IMG/VR virus record: IMGVR_UViG_3300030012_000403
Coordinates: 1 to 28,768 of that record
Length of the DNA stretch: 28,768 bases
Strand: one strand, 5' to 3'
Origin: a virus
The notes under the pieces were generated by a model, which was given only the letters and a program-made list of their open reading frames with translations, was not told the DNA's origin and made no database searches. A program made the translations under genes and the position numbers. Numbering within the stretch: the first letter of the stretch is position 1; every line of letters starts with the position of its first letter. Shown here one piece after another: positions 12,746-20,913 of the stretch.

Positions 12746-14527
12746 TTATGCTAATCCCATATCTTGTACTCTTTGTATTTCTGGTATTACTGTATCTCTT
12801 ATAAACTCTTTATTAGTAACTGGCCCATTAAAGTTTAATGTTAATCCACCACCTCCACCTTGACTTGCTGGTCTACTTGCTGGAGTTACTTGAACTCTTT
12901 CAGGCCCTGCCTCACCAGCAAGAATTAAAGTTGGCCTACTAACCATTTCATCCATTCCAAATTGAGCAGCTTGAAGCTCTGAAATTTGATTTGATATAGT
13001 TGCAATTTGAGCTGCACCAGCAGCAGCAACAGAAGCCCCAGTAGCAATACCGAATATACCACCTTGAGCTATTGCTTTAGTTATACCTTGAGCAATATTT
13101 GCGATAGCTGCTATCCTTGCTATTTCAAGAGCTTGAATCTGTCTTTGCTTATCTGCCCCAGCTAATGTTCCTAATAATTGAGAAGTTGAATTAGCAATAC
13201 TACCGATATTGCCAAACATTTCTCCACCGATCTTCAAGGCTTCGTTAAACTTCTTTTCCTCTTCTTGTGCTTTATGAAATTCTTTAGCTGATTGACTCAA
13301 CTTAACATTTACGTTATCAACAGCAGAGGCATAGCCATCTATTGCTAAAATATCATCTTCTGTAAATGTTTCTATTTGAGCTTCTTTAAGTTCAATAGTA
13401 GTAGTTAGCATATCTGCTAAAGTTTGTTGTGCTATTTGATTTGCGATGTTTTCTGTTTCTTGAATACCAGCGATTATTTGCTTGAATTCTGCTTCTTCTT
13501 TTTTCAATCTATTTTGTTCTTCAAGTAAAGCATTTTGTTCTTCAAGTAGTGCTTTTGCTGTTTCATTTGAAGTATTTAATTCATCGGTTGCTTCTTTATC
13601 CTTAGTAAGATGATTTATAAGCTCACCCAATCCAACTACTAAAGCACCTACACCAGTTGTTACAAGTGCCATTTTAAATGCTTTCATAGAATTAGCTGCT
13701 AATAATGTAGCTACCCTAACTGCTGCAAAAGCACCAGACAAGCCCATTATTGCACCTGCATAACTGGTTACTCTGTTTACATCTAAATCGCCTATAAATT
13801 CTGTAAAAAGTTCAGTTGCTCTTTTAACAGTAGGGAGTAATTTTAAACCCATCGCTCCAGCTAAACCATCAACAGCATCTTTTGCATTTGAAAATTGACC
13901 AAACAAAGTTTGTGCCATTAGCTTAGTTGCTCCAGCTACTGGTTGAGATGGATCAACAATAAATTTTTGAAGTGCTTCTTGAAATTGTGGAAGAGTTAAA
14001 TCTGTAACATTATCAACACCAGCAAAAGATGCGACAAGTTGATTCACACCTTTATCCCTGAACATATCAGCAGCTCCAGCACCAGCATTCATCGCCCTGC
14101 CAAAGTTTTGAGCAGCTGTTGCTATATCTACTTGCATAAATGCAGCTAGATCGGCTATGCCTGTAAGCAATCCTTCAGAATCTTGACCAAATGCTTCTAG
14201 TGTGGCACCAGCATCTATTACTTCTTGTACTGAAAAAGGTGTTTGCGATGCTATCTTATTAAACTCATCAAAAAGTCTGTTAGCTTCTTTTTGGCTTCCA
14301 GTAAGGCTTTTTAATCTTACTCGCAACATCTCAAACTCACCAGCAGTTTTTATAGCTTTAACCCCAGCTCCTAATGTAGCTGCACCTAATGTAGTTGCAA
14401 GAATAGTGCTTGTTTGCTTTGCAGTAGCTCCAAAACTTGAGAGCTTATTATCAGCTTCACCTATTTCTGTTTTAGCTTTATCAATGCCTTTTGTTCTGAA
14501 TATTATATCAAATACTCTACGACTCAT
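12746..14527 (-). CDS. Tape measure protein
   Basis: A 593-residue protein that sets tail length and leaves the tail with DNA. The N-terminal helical domain (FRTKGIDKAKTEIGEADNKL, then LKSLTGSQKEANRLFDEFNK and ASQTPFSVQEVIDAGATLEA) is the common phage tape measure domain (TP901/lambda type). It is followed by hydrophobic segments (about residues 260-310), a coiled coil rich in Glu/Gln/Lys (about 325-440) and an Ala/Gly-rich hydrophobic region (about 465-520). The end AGPERVQVTPASRP is typical. By length it implies a short tail of roughly 90 nm, using the usual 0.15 nm per residue. It overlaps the chaperone gene by 11 bases. Confidence 0.9.
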   Translation of the reverse strand: MSRRVFDIIFRTKGIDKAKTEIGEADNKLSSFGATAKQTSTILATTLGAATLGAGVKAIKTAGEFEMLRVRLKSLTGSQKEANRLFDEFNKIASQTPFSVQEVIDAGATLEAFGQDSEGLLTGIADLAAFMQVDIATAAQNFGRAMNAGAGAADMFRDKGVNQLVASFAGVDNVTDLTLPQFQEALQKFIVDPSQPVAGATKLMAQTLFGQFSNAKDAVDGLAGAMGLKLLPTVKRATELFTEFIGDLDVNRVTSYAGAIMGLSGAFAAVRVATLLAANSMKAFKMALVTTGVGALVVGLGELINHLTKDKEATDELNTSNETAKALLEEQNALLEEQNRLKKEEAEFKQIIAGIQETENIANQIAQQTLADMLTTTIELKEAQIETFTEDDILAIDGYASAVDNVNVKLSQSAKEFHKAQEEEKKFNEALKIGGEMFGNIGSIANSTSQLLGTLAGADKQRQIQALEIARIAAIANIAQGITKAIAQGGIFGIATGASVAAAGAAQIATISNQISELQAAQFGMDEMVSRPTLILAGEAGPERVQVTPASRPASQGGGGGLTLNFNGPVTNKEFIRDTVIPEIQRVQDMGLA

Positions 14528-14921
14528 TTTTTATGCTTTCGTTTTTATTAATTTGATTTAATTCGTTTTCGATAATAGTCCAGCAATCTAATCTAAAAGC
14601 AGATATATCGTCTAGGTTGCCTGGAGATATATTCCAGTTTTTAACCCAATGATATTCATTCATTATATCTAGCATCCAATCATCAACAAGTAAGTTAGGT
14701 GAGGCGAATAGAGGTACAAGATCATATAAGAGTTGGCCAATAGTTCTTGTTTTTGAAGTCTTAGCAAGTTCAGAAATAGCTTCGACTTCTTCCCAAATAT
14801 TCGCCTCATTTTTAAATTCCCTAAATTTTGTTGTTAAAGGGGATTGAGCTTTATACGGAAACTCTTCAAATCTTTCGATTGGTTCAAGTTTGTAATATGA
14901 AGCCCAAACAAAAAAACTCAA
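14517..14921 (-). CDS. Tail assembly chaperone, frameshifted part (T-like ORF)
   Basis: This 134-residue ORF directly precedes the tape measure gene, the place of lambda T. Its only start is a TTG (14921) inside the end of the previous ORF with no good ribosome site. It is open upstream to the A AAA AAC site at 14939-14933, so it is most likely made as a -1 frameshift fusion of 222 residues with the 88-residue ORF. Content is acidic and helical (FPYKAQSPLTTKFREFKNEA, WEEVEAISELAK), as in phage tail chaperones that coat the tape measure protein during tail assembly. Confidence 0.75.
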   Translation of the reverse strand: MSFFVWASYYKLEPIERFEEFPYKAQSPLTTKFREFKNEANIWEEVEAISELAKTSKTRTIGQLLYDLVPLFASPNLLVDDWMLDIMNEYHWVKNWNISPGNLDDISAFRLDCWTIIENELNQINKNESIKNES

Positions 14922-15184
14922 TCCCCATCTTCGTTTTTTGATATTCCCATATAAGCAGTAAAGACTTCTTGTAATACTTGATCAATCTCAACCATTGAAA
15001 GTCCTTTAAAATCAGATTCGTTTAGACCTGAAACTTCACCTACTTTTTCCAGAATATCATAATAGCTTTCTGGTTCGACTTTACCATCCCAAAATGCTTT
15101 CGCATTAAGACGATGCAGTTCTCTACGCTCTTTGTATGTTATTTCTTTTATATTATATTCTTTTCCTAGAGCTTTTATTATCAT
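14918..15184 (-). CDS. Tail assembly chaperone (G-like ORF)
   Basis: An 88-residue acidic protein placed between the major tail protein and tape measure genes, as lambda G. It is small, helical and rich in Glu/Tyr (IKEITYKERRELHRLNAKAF). Near its end lies TCA AAA AAC, i.e. the slippery heptamer in the correct phase; without slippage translation ends at TGA 14920-14918. With slippage it continues into the next ORF. ATG 15184 has AGGAG-like purines just upstream. Confidence 0.75.
   Translation of the reverse strand: MIIKALGKEYNIKEITYKERRELHRLNAKAFWDGKVEPESYYDILEKVGEVSGLNESDFKGLSMVEIDQVLQEVFTAYMGISKNEDGD
14933..14939 (-). promoter_or_regulatory. Programmed -1 ribosomal frameshift site A AAA AAC
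   Basis: The heptamer AAAAAAC sits in phase (TCA AAA AAC) 13 bases before the stop of the G-like ORF. A one-base backward slip gives AAA AAA CGA AGA TGG GGA TTG AGT, entering exactly the frame of the T-like ORF. Site type, phase, position and gene pair all match known tail chaperone frameshifts. Confidence 0.85.
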
Positions 15185-15205
15185 TTTTCTCTTCTCCTAT
15201 TTTAA

Positions 15206-16246
15206 TTAATCTATATCAACACGAAATAGATTTTCAGCTGCTATTGCAGTTCCCTCGTAAGGTATTTCAAGCATCATTCCTTCTTCAGCACCCTCAATAC
15301 TTAGATTGTGGCCTGTAAATACTGCTTGTAAAACTTCAAAAGCAAAATTACCATCTCCAACTGTTGCGTTATCTGACAAGATAATTGGAGATTCACCAGC
15401 TGCACTACCAGCTGCTGGATTGGTTAAGAACTCTGCTAAGAATCCGTCAGAAGTTGTATCATAAAGAACAGTAATCGATCCAGCACAAGTTATTTCTCCA
15501 GCTCTTGAATACATTTCTGGTTCAGCATCAGAACCTTGATAACCTATTCTAACCATTGGATTTACTATATCAATACTAAAAGCCTTCACAACCACATCAG
15601 AGCCATTAACTGTCTTAGTTGTGCAATCGTGTAGAGTCTTAACAAATGGTGTTTGAGCGTGTGAGTTAGTTACGCTTGATGAAGCAGTTGATACATTATA
15701 ACCAGTAACAAATGTGCCACTTGCTACAAGCCTACCACCATTCGCAGTTGCATCCATTGAAAAGCTAAGATTGGTCAAAGCTGCTGAGTGCATCGTTCTA
15801 AATTGAGTTGCTGCTGAGTTGCTATCTAAGTTTTTTAAAATAATAGTAGCAAGACTTCCAGTTGAAGCTCCATGCTTATAGATTGCTGGTTCGTGGTTTC
15901 CAGCAATTCCAAAAGGTGAAGAGGTATCTTCTGAAATCATTTCCAGAAGCATAGCCACACCTTCTTTATGTGAGCAAACCCATTCAAAGTTAAAAGACTT
16001 TGTAGAGCCTTTTTCACTTACAAAGTGATCTGTTCCTTTTTTTACTTGTTGTCCTGTTCTAAGAGTACGATCAGTTACTAAGCCACCAGCGAAGTCAATA
16101 TCAGTTACTGTTGCCATATCTAATTCAACAAATTCTGAATTAGTTGATCCAGCAGTTCCCATATTTACGGCAGACGATGCTCCAGTCTGACGACCTAACA
16201 AGACTTGGTATTTTTTACCAGAATAAACTTGACCTGAAATTGCCAT
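15206..16246 (-). CDS. Major tail protein
   Basis: A 346-residue beta-rich protein before the tail chaperones, where siphoviruses encode the tail tube subunit. The sequence is Ser/Thr/Gly/Ala-rich (MAISGQVYSGKKYQVLLGRQ, then VELDMATVTDIDFAGGLVTD), with strands spaced as in tube proteins. It is longer than minimal tube proteins (about 150-250 residues), so may carry an extra surface domain in its C-terminal half. ATG 16246 overlaps the upstream stop by TAATG; the call rests mainly on order and composition. Confidence 0.75.
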   Translation of the reverse strand: MAISGQVYSGKKYQVLLGRQTGASSAVNMGTAGSTNSEFVELDMATVTDIDFAGGLVTDRTLRTGQQVKKGTDHFVSEKGSTKSFNFEWVCSHKEGVAMLLEMISEDTSSPFGIAGNHEPAIYKHGASTGSLATIILKNLDSNSAATQFRTMHSAALTNLSFSMDATANGGRLVASGTFVTGYNVSTASSSVTNSHAQTPFVKTLHDCTTKTVNGSDVVVKAFSIDIVNPMVRIGYQGSDAEPEMYSRAGEITCAGSITVLYDTTSDGFLAEFLTNPAAGSAAGESPIILSDNATVGDGNFAFEVLQAVFTGHNLSIEGAEEGMMLEIPYEGTAIAAENLFRVDID

Positions 16247-16431
16247 TATTTATCCCCTTTCTTGTTTTCTTTTTTTTCTTCAATCAAATAGCCTTTATCC
16301 ACTAATTCTTTAGGTGGCTCAAAATCTACTGATTCATCTTTTTTTAATTTTTCCCAATTCTCTTTTCCGATACGATGATAGTCTTGCGACTTCGTAATCC
16401 GTTTGAAAAGTTTTCCTTGTTTGTATTTCAT
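16246..16431 (-). CDS. Small neck/tail-region protein, unknown function
   Basis: A 61-residue Lys/Glu-rich protein between the tail completion gene and the major tail gene. The central VDFEPPKELVDKGYLIEE resembles short domains in phage neck regions that bind a partner by a single helix, but nothing is certain. TAATG-type overlaps at both ends show translation in series. Confidence 0.6.
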   Translation of the reverse strand: MKYKQGKLFKRITKSQDYHRIGKENWEKLKKDESVDFEPPKELVDKGYLIEEKKENKKGDK

Positions 16432-16955
16432 TACGTTAGCTCCATTACATTACATAAAAAATTTGCTTCAAATATTTGTAAATCTCTTTTATCCTCTGCA
16501 TCCGATCTTGATGGATCGTAATCAATATCTGCTATTCTTCCATTGTGCCATCTATATGTTACGATAGAACTAAAAGCATCAGCTAAAGTGCCAAAGGTTG
16601 ATTCAACTTCGCCAAAAGAGTTTATGCTATCCTCATATTTAGTATTATTATTTATTAATCTTGTAAGCCTTTCACCTCTATCTGTCATATAATCAAATAT
16701 GTTGGTCCTGTAATTAATCAATCTAGGTTTTCTTAAATAATATCTAATTGCTACTTGATACTCTCTCAATGATCCACCAGAATAATTTTGCAACAAACTT
16801 GCTTCACCTGGAATTATGCTAAAGAATTGAGGGGAACGATTAACAAATCTTGTTGGCTCTTCAAACAATACTGGAGTTCCTTGATATTCCGTCTGAATAA
16901 TATCAGTAAGAGCATCAACAACTCTACGATGATTTGGCTTAAATACTATTGCCAT
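16431..16955 (-). CDS. Tail completion / tail terminator protein
   Basis: A 174-residue protein upstream of the major tail protein gene. Composition and blocks such as FKPNHRRVVDALTDIIQTEY, REYQVAIRYYLRKP and DIFEANFLCNVMEL-like ending fit the alpha/beta tail terminator group, which caps the tail tube and joins it to the neck. No short diagnostic motif exists, so the call is by order and general form. Its ATG overlaps the preceding stop by one base. Confidence 0.55.
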   Translation of the reverse strand: MAIVFKPNHRRVVDALTDIIQTEYQGTPVLFEEPTRFVNRSPQFFSIIPGEASLLQNYSGGSLREYQVAIRYYLRKPRLINYRTNIFDYMTDRGERLTRLINNNTKYEDSINSFGEVESTFGTLADAFSSIVTYRWHNGRIADIDYDPSRSDAEDKRDLQIFEANFLCNVMELT

Positions 16956-17926
16956 TAATATCTCCGAACATTAGAAGTTCTAATTGCATTTTGCGTTTCT
17001 GGAATACCAGCAACCATATCTACAAACCAATAATCCCCAGCTGTATAAACTCCTTGAGAGCCTTTAAATCTTGTACCATTCGCAAGAGTATCGTATCCAC
17101 CAGTAAGGGTTTCACCAGTTACAACTTCTTGAGTTTGCAGCCCATCGTTATTACTTGCCAATACTTTATATTTAATGGAAGAAGCAGTTCCATAGCTTAG
17201 TGTTCCTCCAGTTGTTATTTCGATTCGCACTATATCGGTTCTTGTGGGCGATCCTTGAATATCAACTATACTTGCAGTTGTGCTGGAATCTGTATTCACA
17301 GGAGTGATCAATCCCTGACTTCTGTCGGCAGAAAATTCGTGATGTAATTTAATAAATCCATCACGCACCAACTGTAACATTCCAGGTGGATCGCCCTCAT
17401 TATTATATTTTTCTTCAATCTCATCTGCTGTATCTTTATCAAATGGCCTAACCATTAACGCAACTGCGATTGCTGCTGTTGATAAAATTAAAACTTCATC
17501 ATAGTTTCTAGCAGTTTCTCCTTGATAGCCTACACCAATTTTTTTATATATAGGCTTCGCAACTATTGATCTAACAATTTCACTTGCTCTGTTTCTTGCT
17601 TCATTAACTGAATCTGTAAAATCTTTTCCAGTTTCTATGGTATGGTTTGTTTGAGGATTGGCATTTGAAAAAAGGTAAACTACATCAGCAGAGCTATCGT
17701 AAAAATATTCACCATCTGAATTTACAGATGCTAAATCTGATACCGATGTTAGTTCGTTACCATCTCTATATAAGACATCAACTCTTCCAGAACTTGGTGA
17801 TTTATAAACACTTCCAGAGTGTATTGCCCATAATGTTAAAACTGTATTTCTATTATACTCACCTAAAGATGGCAAAATACTTTGCATATCTTCGTGAGTG
17901 CAAATAGCTTCTAAATATGTACTCAT
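16955..17926 (-). CDS. Head-tail connector (neck) protein
   Basis: A 323-residue protein between the small gene after the metallophosphoesterase and the tail completion gene. The N-terminal part (about 1-200) includes a helical region, KDFTDSVNEARNRASEIVRS followed by IVAKPIYKKIGVGYQGETAR, as in connector/adaptor proteins that bind the portal ring. The C-terminal ~110 residues are beta-rich (TDIVRIEITTGGTLSYGTAS), perhaps a surface domain. It overlaps the upstream gene by ATGA-type coupling (17926/17923). Confidence 0.55.
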   Translation of the reverse strand: MSTYLEAICTHEDMQSILPSLGEYNRNTVLTLWAIHSGSVYKSPSSGRVDVLYRDGNELTSVSDLASVNSDGEYFYDSSADVVYLFSNANPQTNHTIETGKDFTDSVNEARNRASEIVRSIVAKPIYKKIGVGYQGETARNYDEVLILSTAAIAVALMVRPFDKDTADEIEEKYNNEGDPPGMLQLVRDGFIKLHHEFSADRSQGLITPVNTDSSTTASIVDIQGSPTRTDIVRIEITTGGTLSYGTASSIKYKVLASNNDGLQTQEVVTGETLTGGYDTLANGTRFKGSQGVYTAGDYWFVDMVAGIPETQNAIRTSNVRRY

Positions 17927-18123
17927 GCTTCGGCCTCAAAATCTTGTATTTCTATTTTATCCATTTGATCTACCATCTCAAGCTCTGGGATTCGTTTTGC
18001 TCGTTGTATTATTTCAGTAATTACCAAAATAGTTTTAGAAGTAGGATCAAGAATATCTAAACTTTTAATGTTTTCTGCTAAATTTCTTAATTTATTTAGG
18101 TTATCTACGTAATTATCTTCCAT
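17923..18123 (-). CDS. Small acidic helical protein, unknown function
   Basis: A 66-residue acidic protein, predicted as two or three helices (LNKLRNLAENIKSLDILD; ITEIIQRAKRIPELEMVD). It overlaps the metallophosphoesterase end by 11 bases and the connector start by four. It may be an assembly factor or partner of the adjacent neck protein, judging only from position. Confidence 0.6.
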   Translation of the reverse strand: MEDNYVDNLNKLRNLAENIKSLDILDPTSKTILVITEIIQRAKRIPELEMVDQMDKIEIQDFEAEA

Positions 18124-18871
18124 CTATCATTTCTCCTCTGAATGCTGTTTTGCCTTTAACTATATCAATGACCTCAACTCTAAAGTTACCATCTTTGAAC
18201 CATGTGATATAACCAACTGCGTGTTGCCAATTATGTATTCTACCTTTTAACCAGTTATTCTTCTCTCTTGACATATCCTTTAAATTACCCAAACTCCATG
18301 CTTTTACTGTTCCATCTAATCTTCCGATTGCGTGAGAAGTAACATCGTGAGTATGACCATAAACAAGATTTCCATATACCTCTGCGTGTTTCTTTGCGTG
18401 GGATAGATTTGTATAGGCTCCATGAATAAAAGACAACTTACCTATTCTCAATGGCTTATTCATTGAATAGAATTTGTATCCTCTTTTATCCCAATGACAG
18501 GCCTGTCTAAATTTGTAATCTCTTAAATATGGATATTTCTCAACAAAATTATTTAACCAATAATCGTGATTACCTTCACAAATATATCTCTCTTTGCATT
18601 TTATTTTATCTAATACTTCATCAAACTGATCAATACCTTGATTAACAGCTTCGATCTCTTCATCAATTATAGGAAGTTGATATTCTAAAGGTGGTTGTTT
18701 TTTATCTCTCCATCTCCAAGCTGACACAGATTCCCATTCACCCACATCACCAAGATTAATAAATATATCTGGCTTTGCTACTTCCAATATTTTCAAAGCA
18801 CAATTAACAGCACTCTGGTCATGTATTGGAAAATGTTGATCTGGGATGACTATGGCAGTTTTTGAAATCAT
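18113..18871 (-). CDS. Calcineurin-like metallophosphoesterase
   Basis: A 252-residue enzyme with the full set of metal-binding motifs: D11-x-H13 (PDQHFP), GD at 41-42 (LGDVGEW), GNHD at 100-103, H150 (FIHG) and GHTH at 172-175. It should be a two-metal phosphoesterase acting on a nucleotide or nucleic-acid phosphate; the substrate is not visible. Phage homologues occur both in replication blocks and, as here, beside lysis and neck genes. Being intact it is probably active. Its ATG overlaps the lysis gene's stop (18871/18868). Confidence 0.9.
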   Translation of the reverse strand: MISKTAIVIPDQHFPIHDQSAVNCALKILEVAKPDIFINLGDVGEWESVSAWRWRDKKQPPLEYQLPIIDEEIEAVNQGIDQFDEVLDKIKCKERYICEGNHDYWLNNFVEKYPYLRDYKFRQACHWDKRGYKFYSMNKPLRIGKLSFIHGAYTNLSHAKKHAEVYGNLVYGHTHDVTSHAIGRLDGTVKAWSLGNLKDMSREKNNWLKGRIHNWQHAVGYITWFKDGNFRVEVIDIVKGKTAFRGEMIDGR

Positions 18872-19362
18872 AGAATATCTCTCATACCCTTTATTGTTTC
18901 AATATACTTTTCTTCCGTTCCAGCACCCTGCTCAGAGTTATAATACTTCTTCCAATATTTTGCTCTGCCTTCTAGTGTGTTAGGCATACGCTTTGGCACT
19001 CTCCAGTATTTTAATCTACAATGTATTATTGCTGCCGATAAATTAGTTTCTAGTATCTCTGACCACATAAGCTCACTATAATTCTGCCAATATTTTACAT
19101 CAACCATACTCACTTCAGCACACTTATGCAAATGATGTGATCTATGTTTTAAATAATGTTGGCAGTTATCTATCGCAGTTGCTGGTTCGATCTGCCAGAA
19201 ACTTCTAGCTGGGCCATCTCCAAGTTGTCTAATAAATTTATAATTTGATTCTACAACACCTGTTTCTAAAATAAGTTGTATAGCTTCTTTCGATGCAAAC
19301 TTATCACCTAGCCCATAGCAAACATTTCTTATCAAGTTTCGTATTTGGTCAATACTAATCAT
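18868..19362 (-). CDS. Putative lysin, transglycosylase/lysozyme-like
   Basis: A 164-residue protein with a lysozyme-like N-terminal motif: QLILETGVVESNYKFIRQLG, with candidate catalytic Glu at 33 or 38, then GPARSFWQIEPATAIDN. The C-terminal half ends in KYWKKYYNSEQGAGTEEKYI, a pattern I associate with phage proteins annotated as SLT-type transglycosylases. Cleavage of peptidoglycan at lysis, or local wall degradation on entry, would fit. No signal peptide is seen, so release would need a holin; several small membrane proteins are encoded just upstream. Overlaps by TAATG with the upstream gene. Confidence 0.65.
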   Translation of the reverse strand: MISIDQIRNLIRNVCYGLGDKFASKEAIQLILETGVVESNYKFIRQLGDGPARSFWQIEPATAIDNCQHYLKHRSHHLHKCAEVSMVDVKYWQNYSELMWSEILETNLSAAIIHCRLKYWRVPKRMPNTLEGRAKYWKKYYNSEQGAGTEEKYIETIKGMRDIL

Positions 19363-19517
19363 TAGAAACTATCTTCAATGAATGGCTTTACAACTTCATT
19401 CCAGGCTTTATCATCTTCTTTGTTTGGGCTATTCTTTACTGCCCAATCACCGATCTTAATTAATAGACCTTTCATTCCATGCTTTTTTACTAAGCTCTTA
19501 ACTAATCTTTTTAACAT
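19362..19517 (-). CDS. Tiny basic/acidic protein in lysis region
   Basis: A 51-residue ORF starting MLKRLVKSLVKKHGMKGLLI, an amphipathic cationic helix, followed by an acidic part (NKEDDKAWNEVVKPFIEDSF). AGGA lies about eight bases before ATG 19517, and both ends overlap neighbours by TAATG. A membrane-surface role is possible from the amphipathic N-terminus, but function is unknown. Confidence 0.65.
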   Translation of the reverse strand: MLKRLVKSLVKKHGMKGLLIKIGDWAVKNSPNKEDDKAWNEVVKPFIEDSF

Positions 19518-19666
19518 TATTTCTTTCCTACAACTTTCTTGATACTACTCCAAACAATATCTAAGATAATATCATCTTTATCGGTTGGACTCATTTTAAC
19601 TATTTTCTCGCAAACCATAAACGCTAACAAAAACCATTCCCAATTTGCACTAAAAAATTCAGCCAC
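19517..19666 (-). CDS. Tiny membrane-associated protein in lysis region
   Basis: A 49-residue ORF with GTG start at 19666, supported by AGGAG seven bases upstream. The N-terminal half is hydrophobic (FFSANWEWFLLAFMVCEKIV), the rest charged. Its start shares a base with the preceding stop (TAGTG) and its stop overlaps the next ATG. A small membrane accessory protein of the lysis cassette is likely. Confidence 0.65.
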   Translation of the reverse strand: MAEFFSANWEWFLLAFMVCEKIVKMSPTDKDDIILDIVWSSIKKVVGKK

Positions 19667-19890
19667 TATATACTCCTCATAATTACATTTATTAAAATAG
19701 GAACGATTATAACTGCAACCATTCCCACAGTTTTAATTCTTACCAAATCTGATTCGTGGATCGCAACTTTAGAATTTAATTTCTCCAGATGTAAGTCAAT
19801 TCTGCTGAGCCTATGAAATATCTCTTCTTGCCTGGTATCTAATCTCACCAGCAAGGTTTTCATTTCGGCTCTATATTCTTCAACTTTCAT
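19666..19890 (-). CDS. Coiled coil with C-terminal membrane anchor, holin-like candidate
   Basis: A 74-residue protein: an N-terminal amphipathic/coiled-coil half (LLVRLDTRQEEIFHRLSRID, then LHLEKLNSKVAI) and one C-terminal membrane segment (VGMVAVIIVPILINVIM, about 56-72). This tail-anchored build, close to the lysin gene, fits a small holin or spanin-like protein but also a stabilising partner. Starts at ATG 19890 in a four-base overlap with the upstream gene. Confidence 0.6.
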   Translation of the reverse strand: MKVEEYRAEMKTLLVRLDTRQEEIFHRLSRIDLHLEKLNSKVAIHESDLVRIKTVGMVAVIIVPILINVIMRSI

Positions 19891-20150
19891 TTCCCAGATT
19901 TTCTTCTTTGTTTTGATCCACGACCATTTCCGAGTTTTGCTTCGATGTAGTTAAGTTGATCCGTAACTTCATCGTTTAACTCTTGAAACTTATCCATCAT
20001 CTGATTTTTAGAATCAATTAATTTGATAATAATATCTTGCAAATCATCTATTTTTTTATTTAGCTCACCAGTCATCCATTTAAATACTGTCCATAAAAGA
20101 ACAGCAGATAAACCAGCAAAGCCTAAAGTTTCAAAAGATTCAACACCCAT
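19887..20150 (-). CDS. Membrane protein, holin-like candidate
   Basis: An 87-residue protein with an N-terminal membrane segment (LGFAGLSAVLLWTVFKWM, about 9-26), a coiled coil (about 28-70) and a strongly basic end (RGSKQRRKSGK). The order membrane segment, coil, basic tail is typical of class III-like phage holins. Its partner downstream has the reverse order (coil then membrane segment), so the two could pair like a two-part holin or spanin. Confidence 0.6.
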   Translation of the reverse strand: MGVESFETLGFAGLSAVLLWTVFKWMTGELNKKIDDLQDIIIKLIDSKNQMMDKFQELNDEVTDQLNYIEAKLGNGRGSKQRRKSGK

Positions 20151-20372
20151 TTATTCTTCCTTTTCTAATGCCTCTTTAAGTGCATTAACAAAGGCTTGAC
20201 GACCATATTGGAGTTGCTGCAAGTTAAAGGTTGCCCCATCAATTTTGCGTTGCAAATCCTGTATATGTGCTAACATTACTTTTTGATCATCAGCCATATT
20301 CTCGATTTCATACTCTTTATCATCAAGAACAACTACTGGCTTTTTTTCTTCTTGTTTTTGTTTTTTTGCCAT
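20151..20372 (-). CDS. Small phage protein with helical core, unknown function
   Basis: A 73-residue protein with a Lys/Gln-rich start (MAKKQKQEEKK), a short strand pair (VVVLDDKEYEIENM) and a long helix (QKVMLAHIQDLQRKIDGATF, NLQQLQYGRQAFVNALKEAL). This form resembles the small DUF6447-like proteins of marine phages. Its stop and the next ATG are adjacent. Function unknown. Confidence 0.65.
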   Translation of the reverse strand: MAKKQKQEEKKPVVVLDDKEYEIENMADDQKVMLAHIQDLQRKIDGATFNLQQLQYGRQAFVNALKEALEKEE

Positions 20373-20381
20373 TACGTTTCC

Positions 20382-20645
20382 TTATCTTCTTTTTAAACCT
20401 AATTTTTCCATTAGGCTTTTGTTTTCTTCTTCAAGTTTCTGTATGTGCTGTGTTTCCATTCCTTCGACACTTGCACTCAAAACAGTAACTCTATTTTGTA
20501 AATCTTCAATCTTTCTTTCATGCTCTGCAAATTTCATTTGAGCTTGATACCAAGATCCTGTAACCACCATAATTAAAAAGCCTACTTTAATTAACATAGC
20601 TACGCTTAAACTAATTGTACTATCTGTGTTAATTGCGTTTGCCAC
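20382..20645 (-). CDS. Membrane-anchored coiled-coil protein (paralogue 2)
   Basis: An 87-residue protein: short N-terminus with ISLSVAML, one membrane segment (about 17-33, IKVGFLIMVVTGSWYQA) and a coiled coil to the end (HERKIEDLQNRVTVLSASVE). The build and an N-terminal block like DSTISLSVAML match the preceding gene (DSSLNISLPML), suggesting an old tandem duplication. Overlaps it by 17 bases. A holin, spanin or envelope protein is possible. Confidence 0.65.
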   Translation of the reverse strand: MANAINTDSTISLSVAMLIKVGFLIMVVTGSWYQAQMKFAEHERKIEDLQNRVTVLSASVEGMETQHIQKLEEENKSLMEKLGLKRR

Positions 20646-20913
20646 TTCTTAATCTTTCAACTTCTTGTTCAAGTACTTTTATTTTTTCATTCTGTCTTAT
20701 ATCAGCAGGAATTTCAGCATTCTGACTTTCTTTAGCATCTTCTTCAATAGCTTCTATATGCTCTTCATTTATTCTTACTTGATACTCAAGAAAAGATATG
20801 CGACCATTCAACTCGCCATAGCCCCACACCATGGCAGCAATAATCCCTACAGCTTGAAAAAGCATAGGGAGGCTAATGTTAAGGCTTGAATCCTGGCCTA
20901 ATGGTTTACTCAC
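20629..20913 (-). CDS. Membrane-anchored coiled-coil protein (paralogue 1)
   Basis: A 94-residue protein starting with GTG 20913. The N-terminus DSSLNISLPMLFQAVGIIAA leads into a membrane segment (about 14-31), then NGRISFLEYQVRINEEHIEA and further coiled coil. The GTG has no own ribosome site; translation should depend on the cysteine-rich micro-ORF whose TGA overlaps it (GTGA). It shares its build with the following gene. Confidence 0.65.
   Translation of the reverse strand: MSKPLGQDSSLNISLPMLFQAVGIIAAMVWGYGELNGRISFLEYQVRINEEHIEAIEEDAKESQNAEIPADIRQNEKIKVLEQEVERLRSGKRN

Noticed and set aside
14202-14561. 119-codon plus-strand frame opposite the tape measure gene
   Set aside because: Antisense shadow of a helical Ala-rich region; the tape measure reading is clear.
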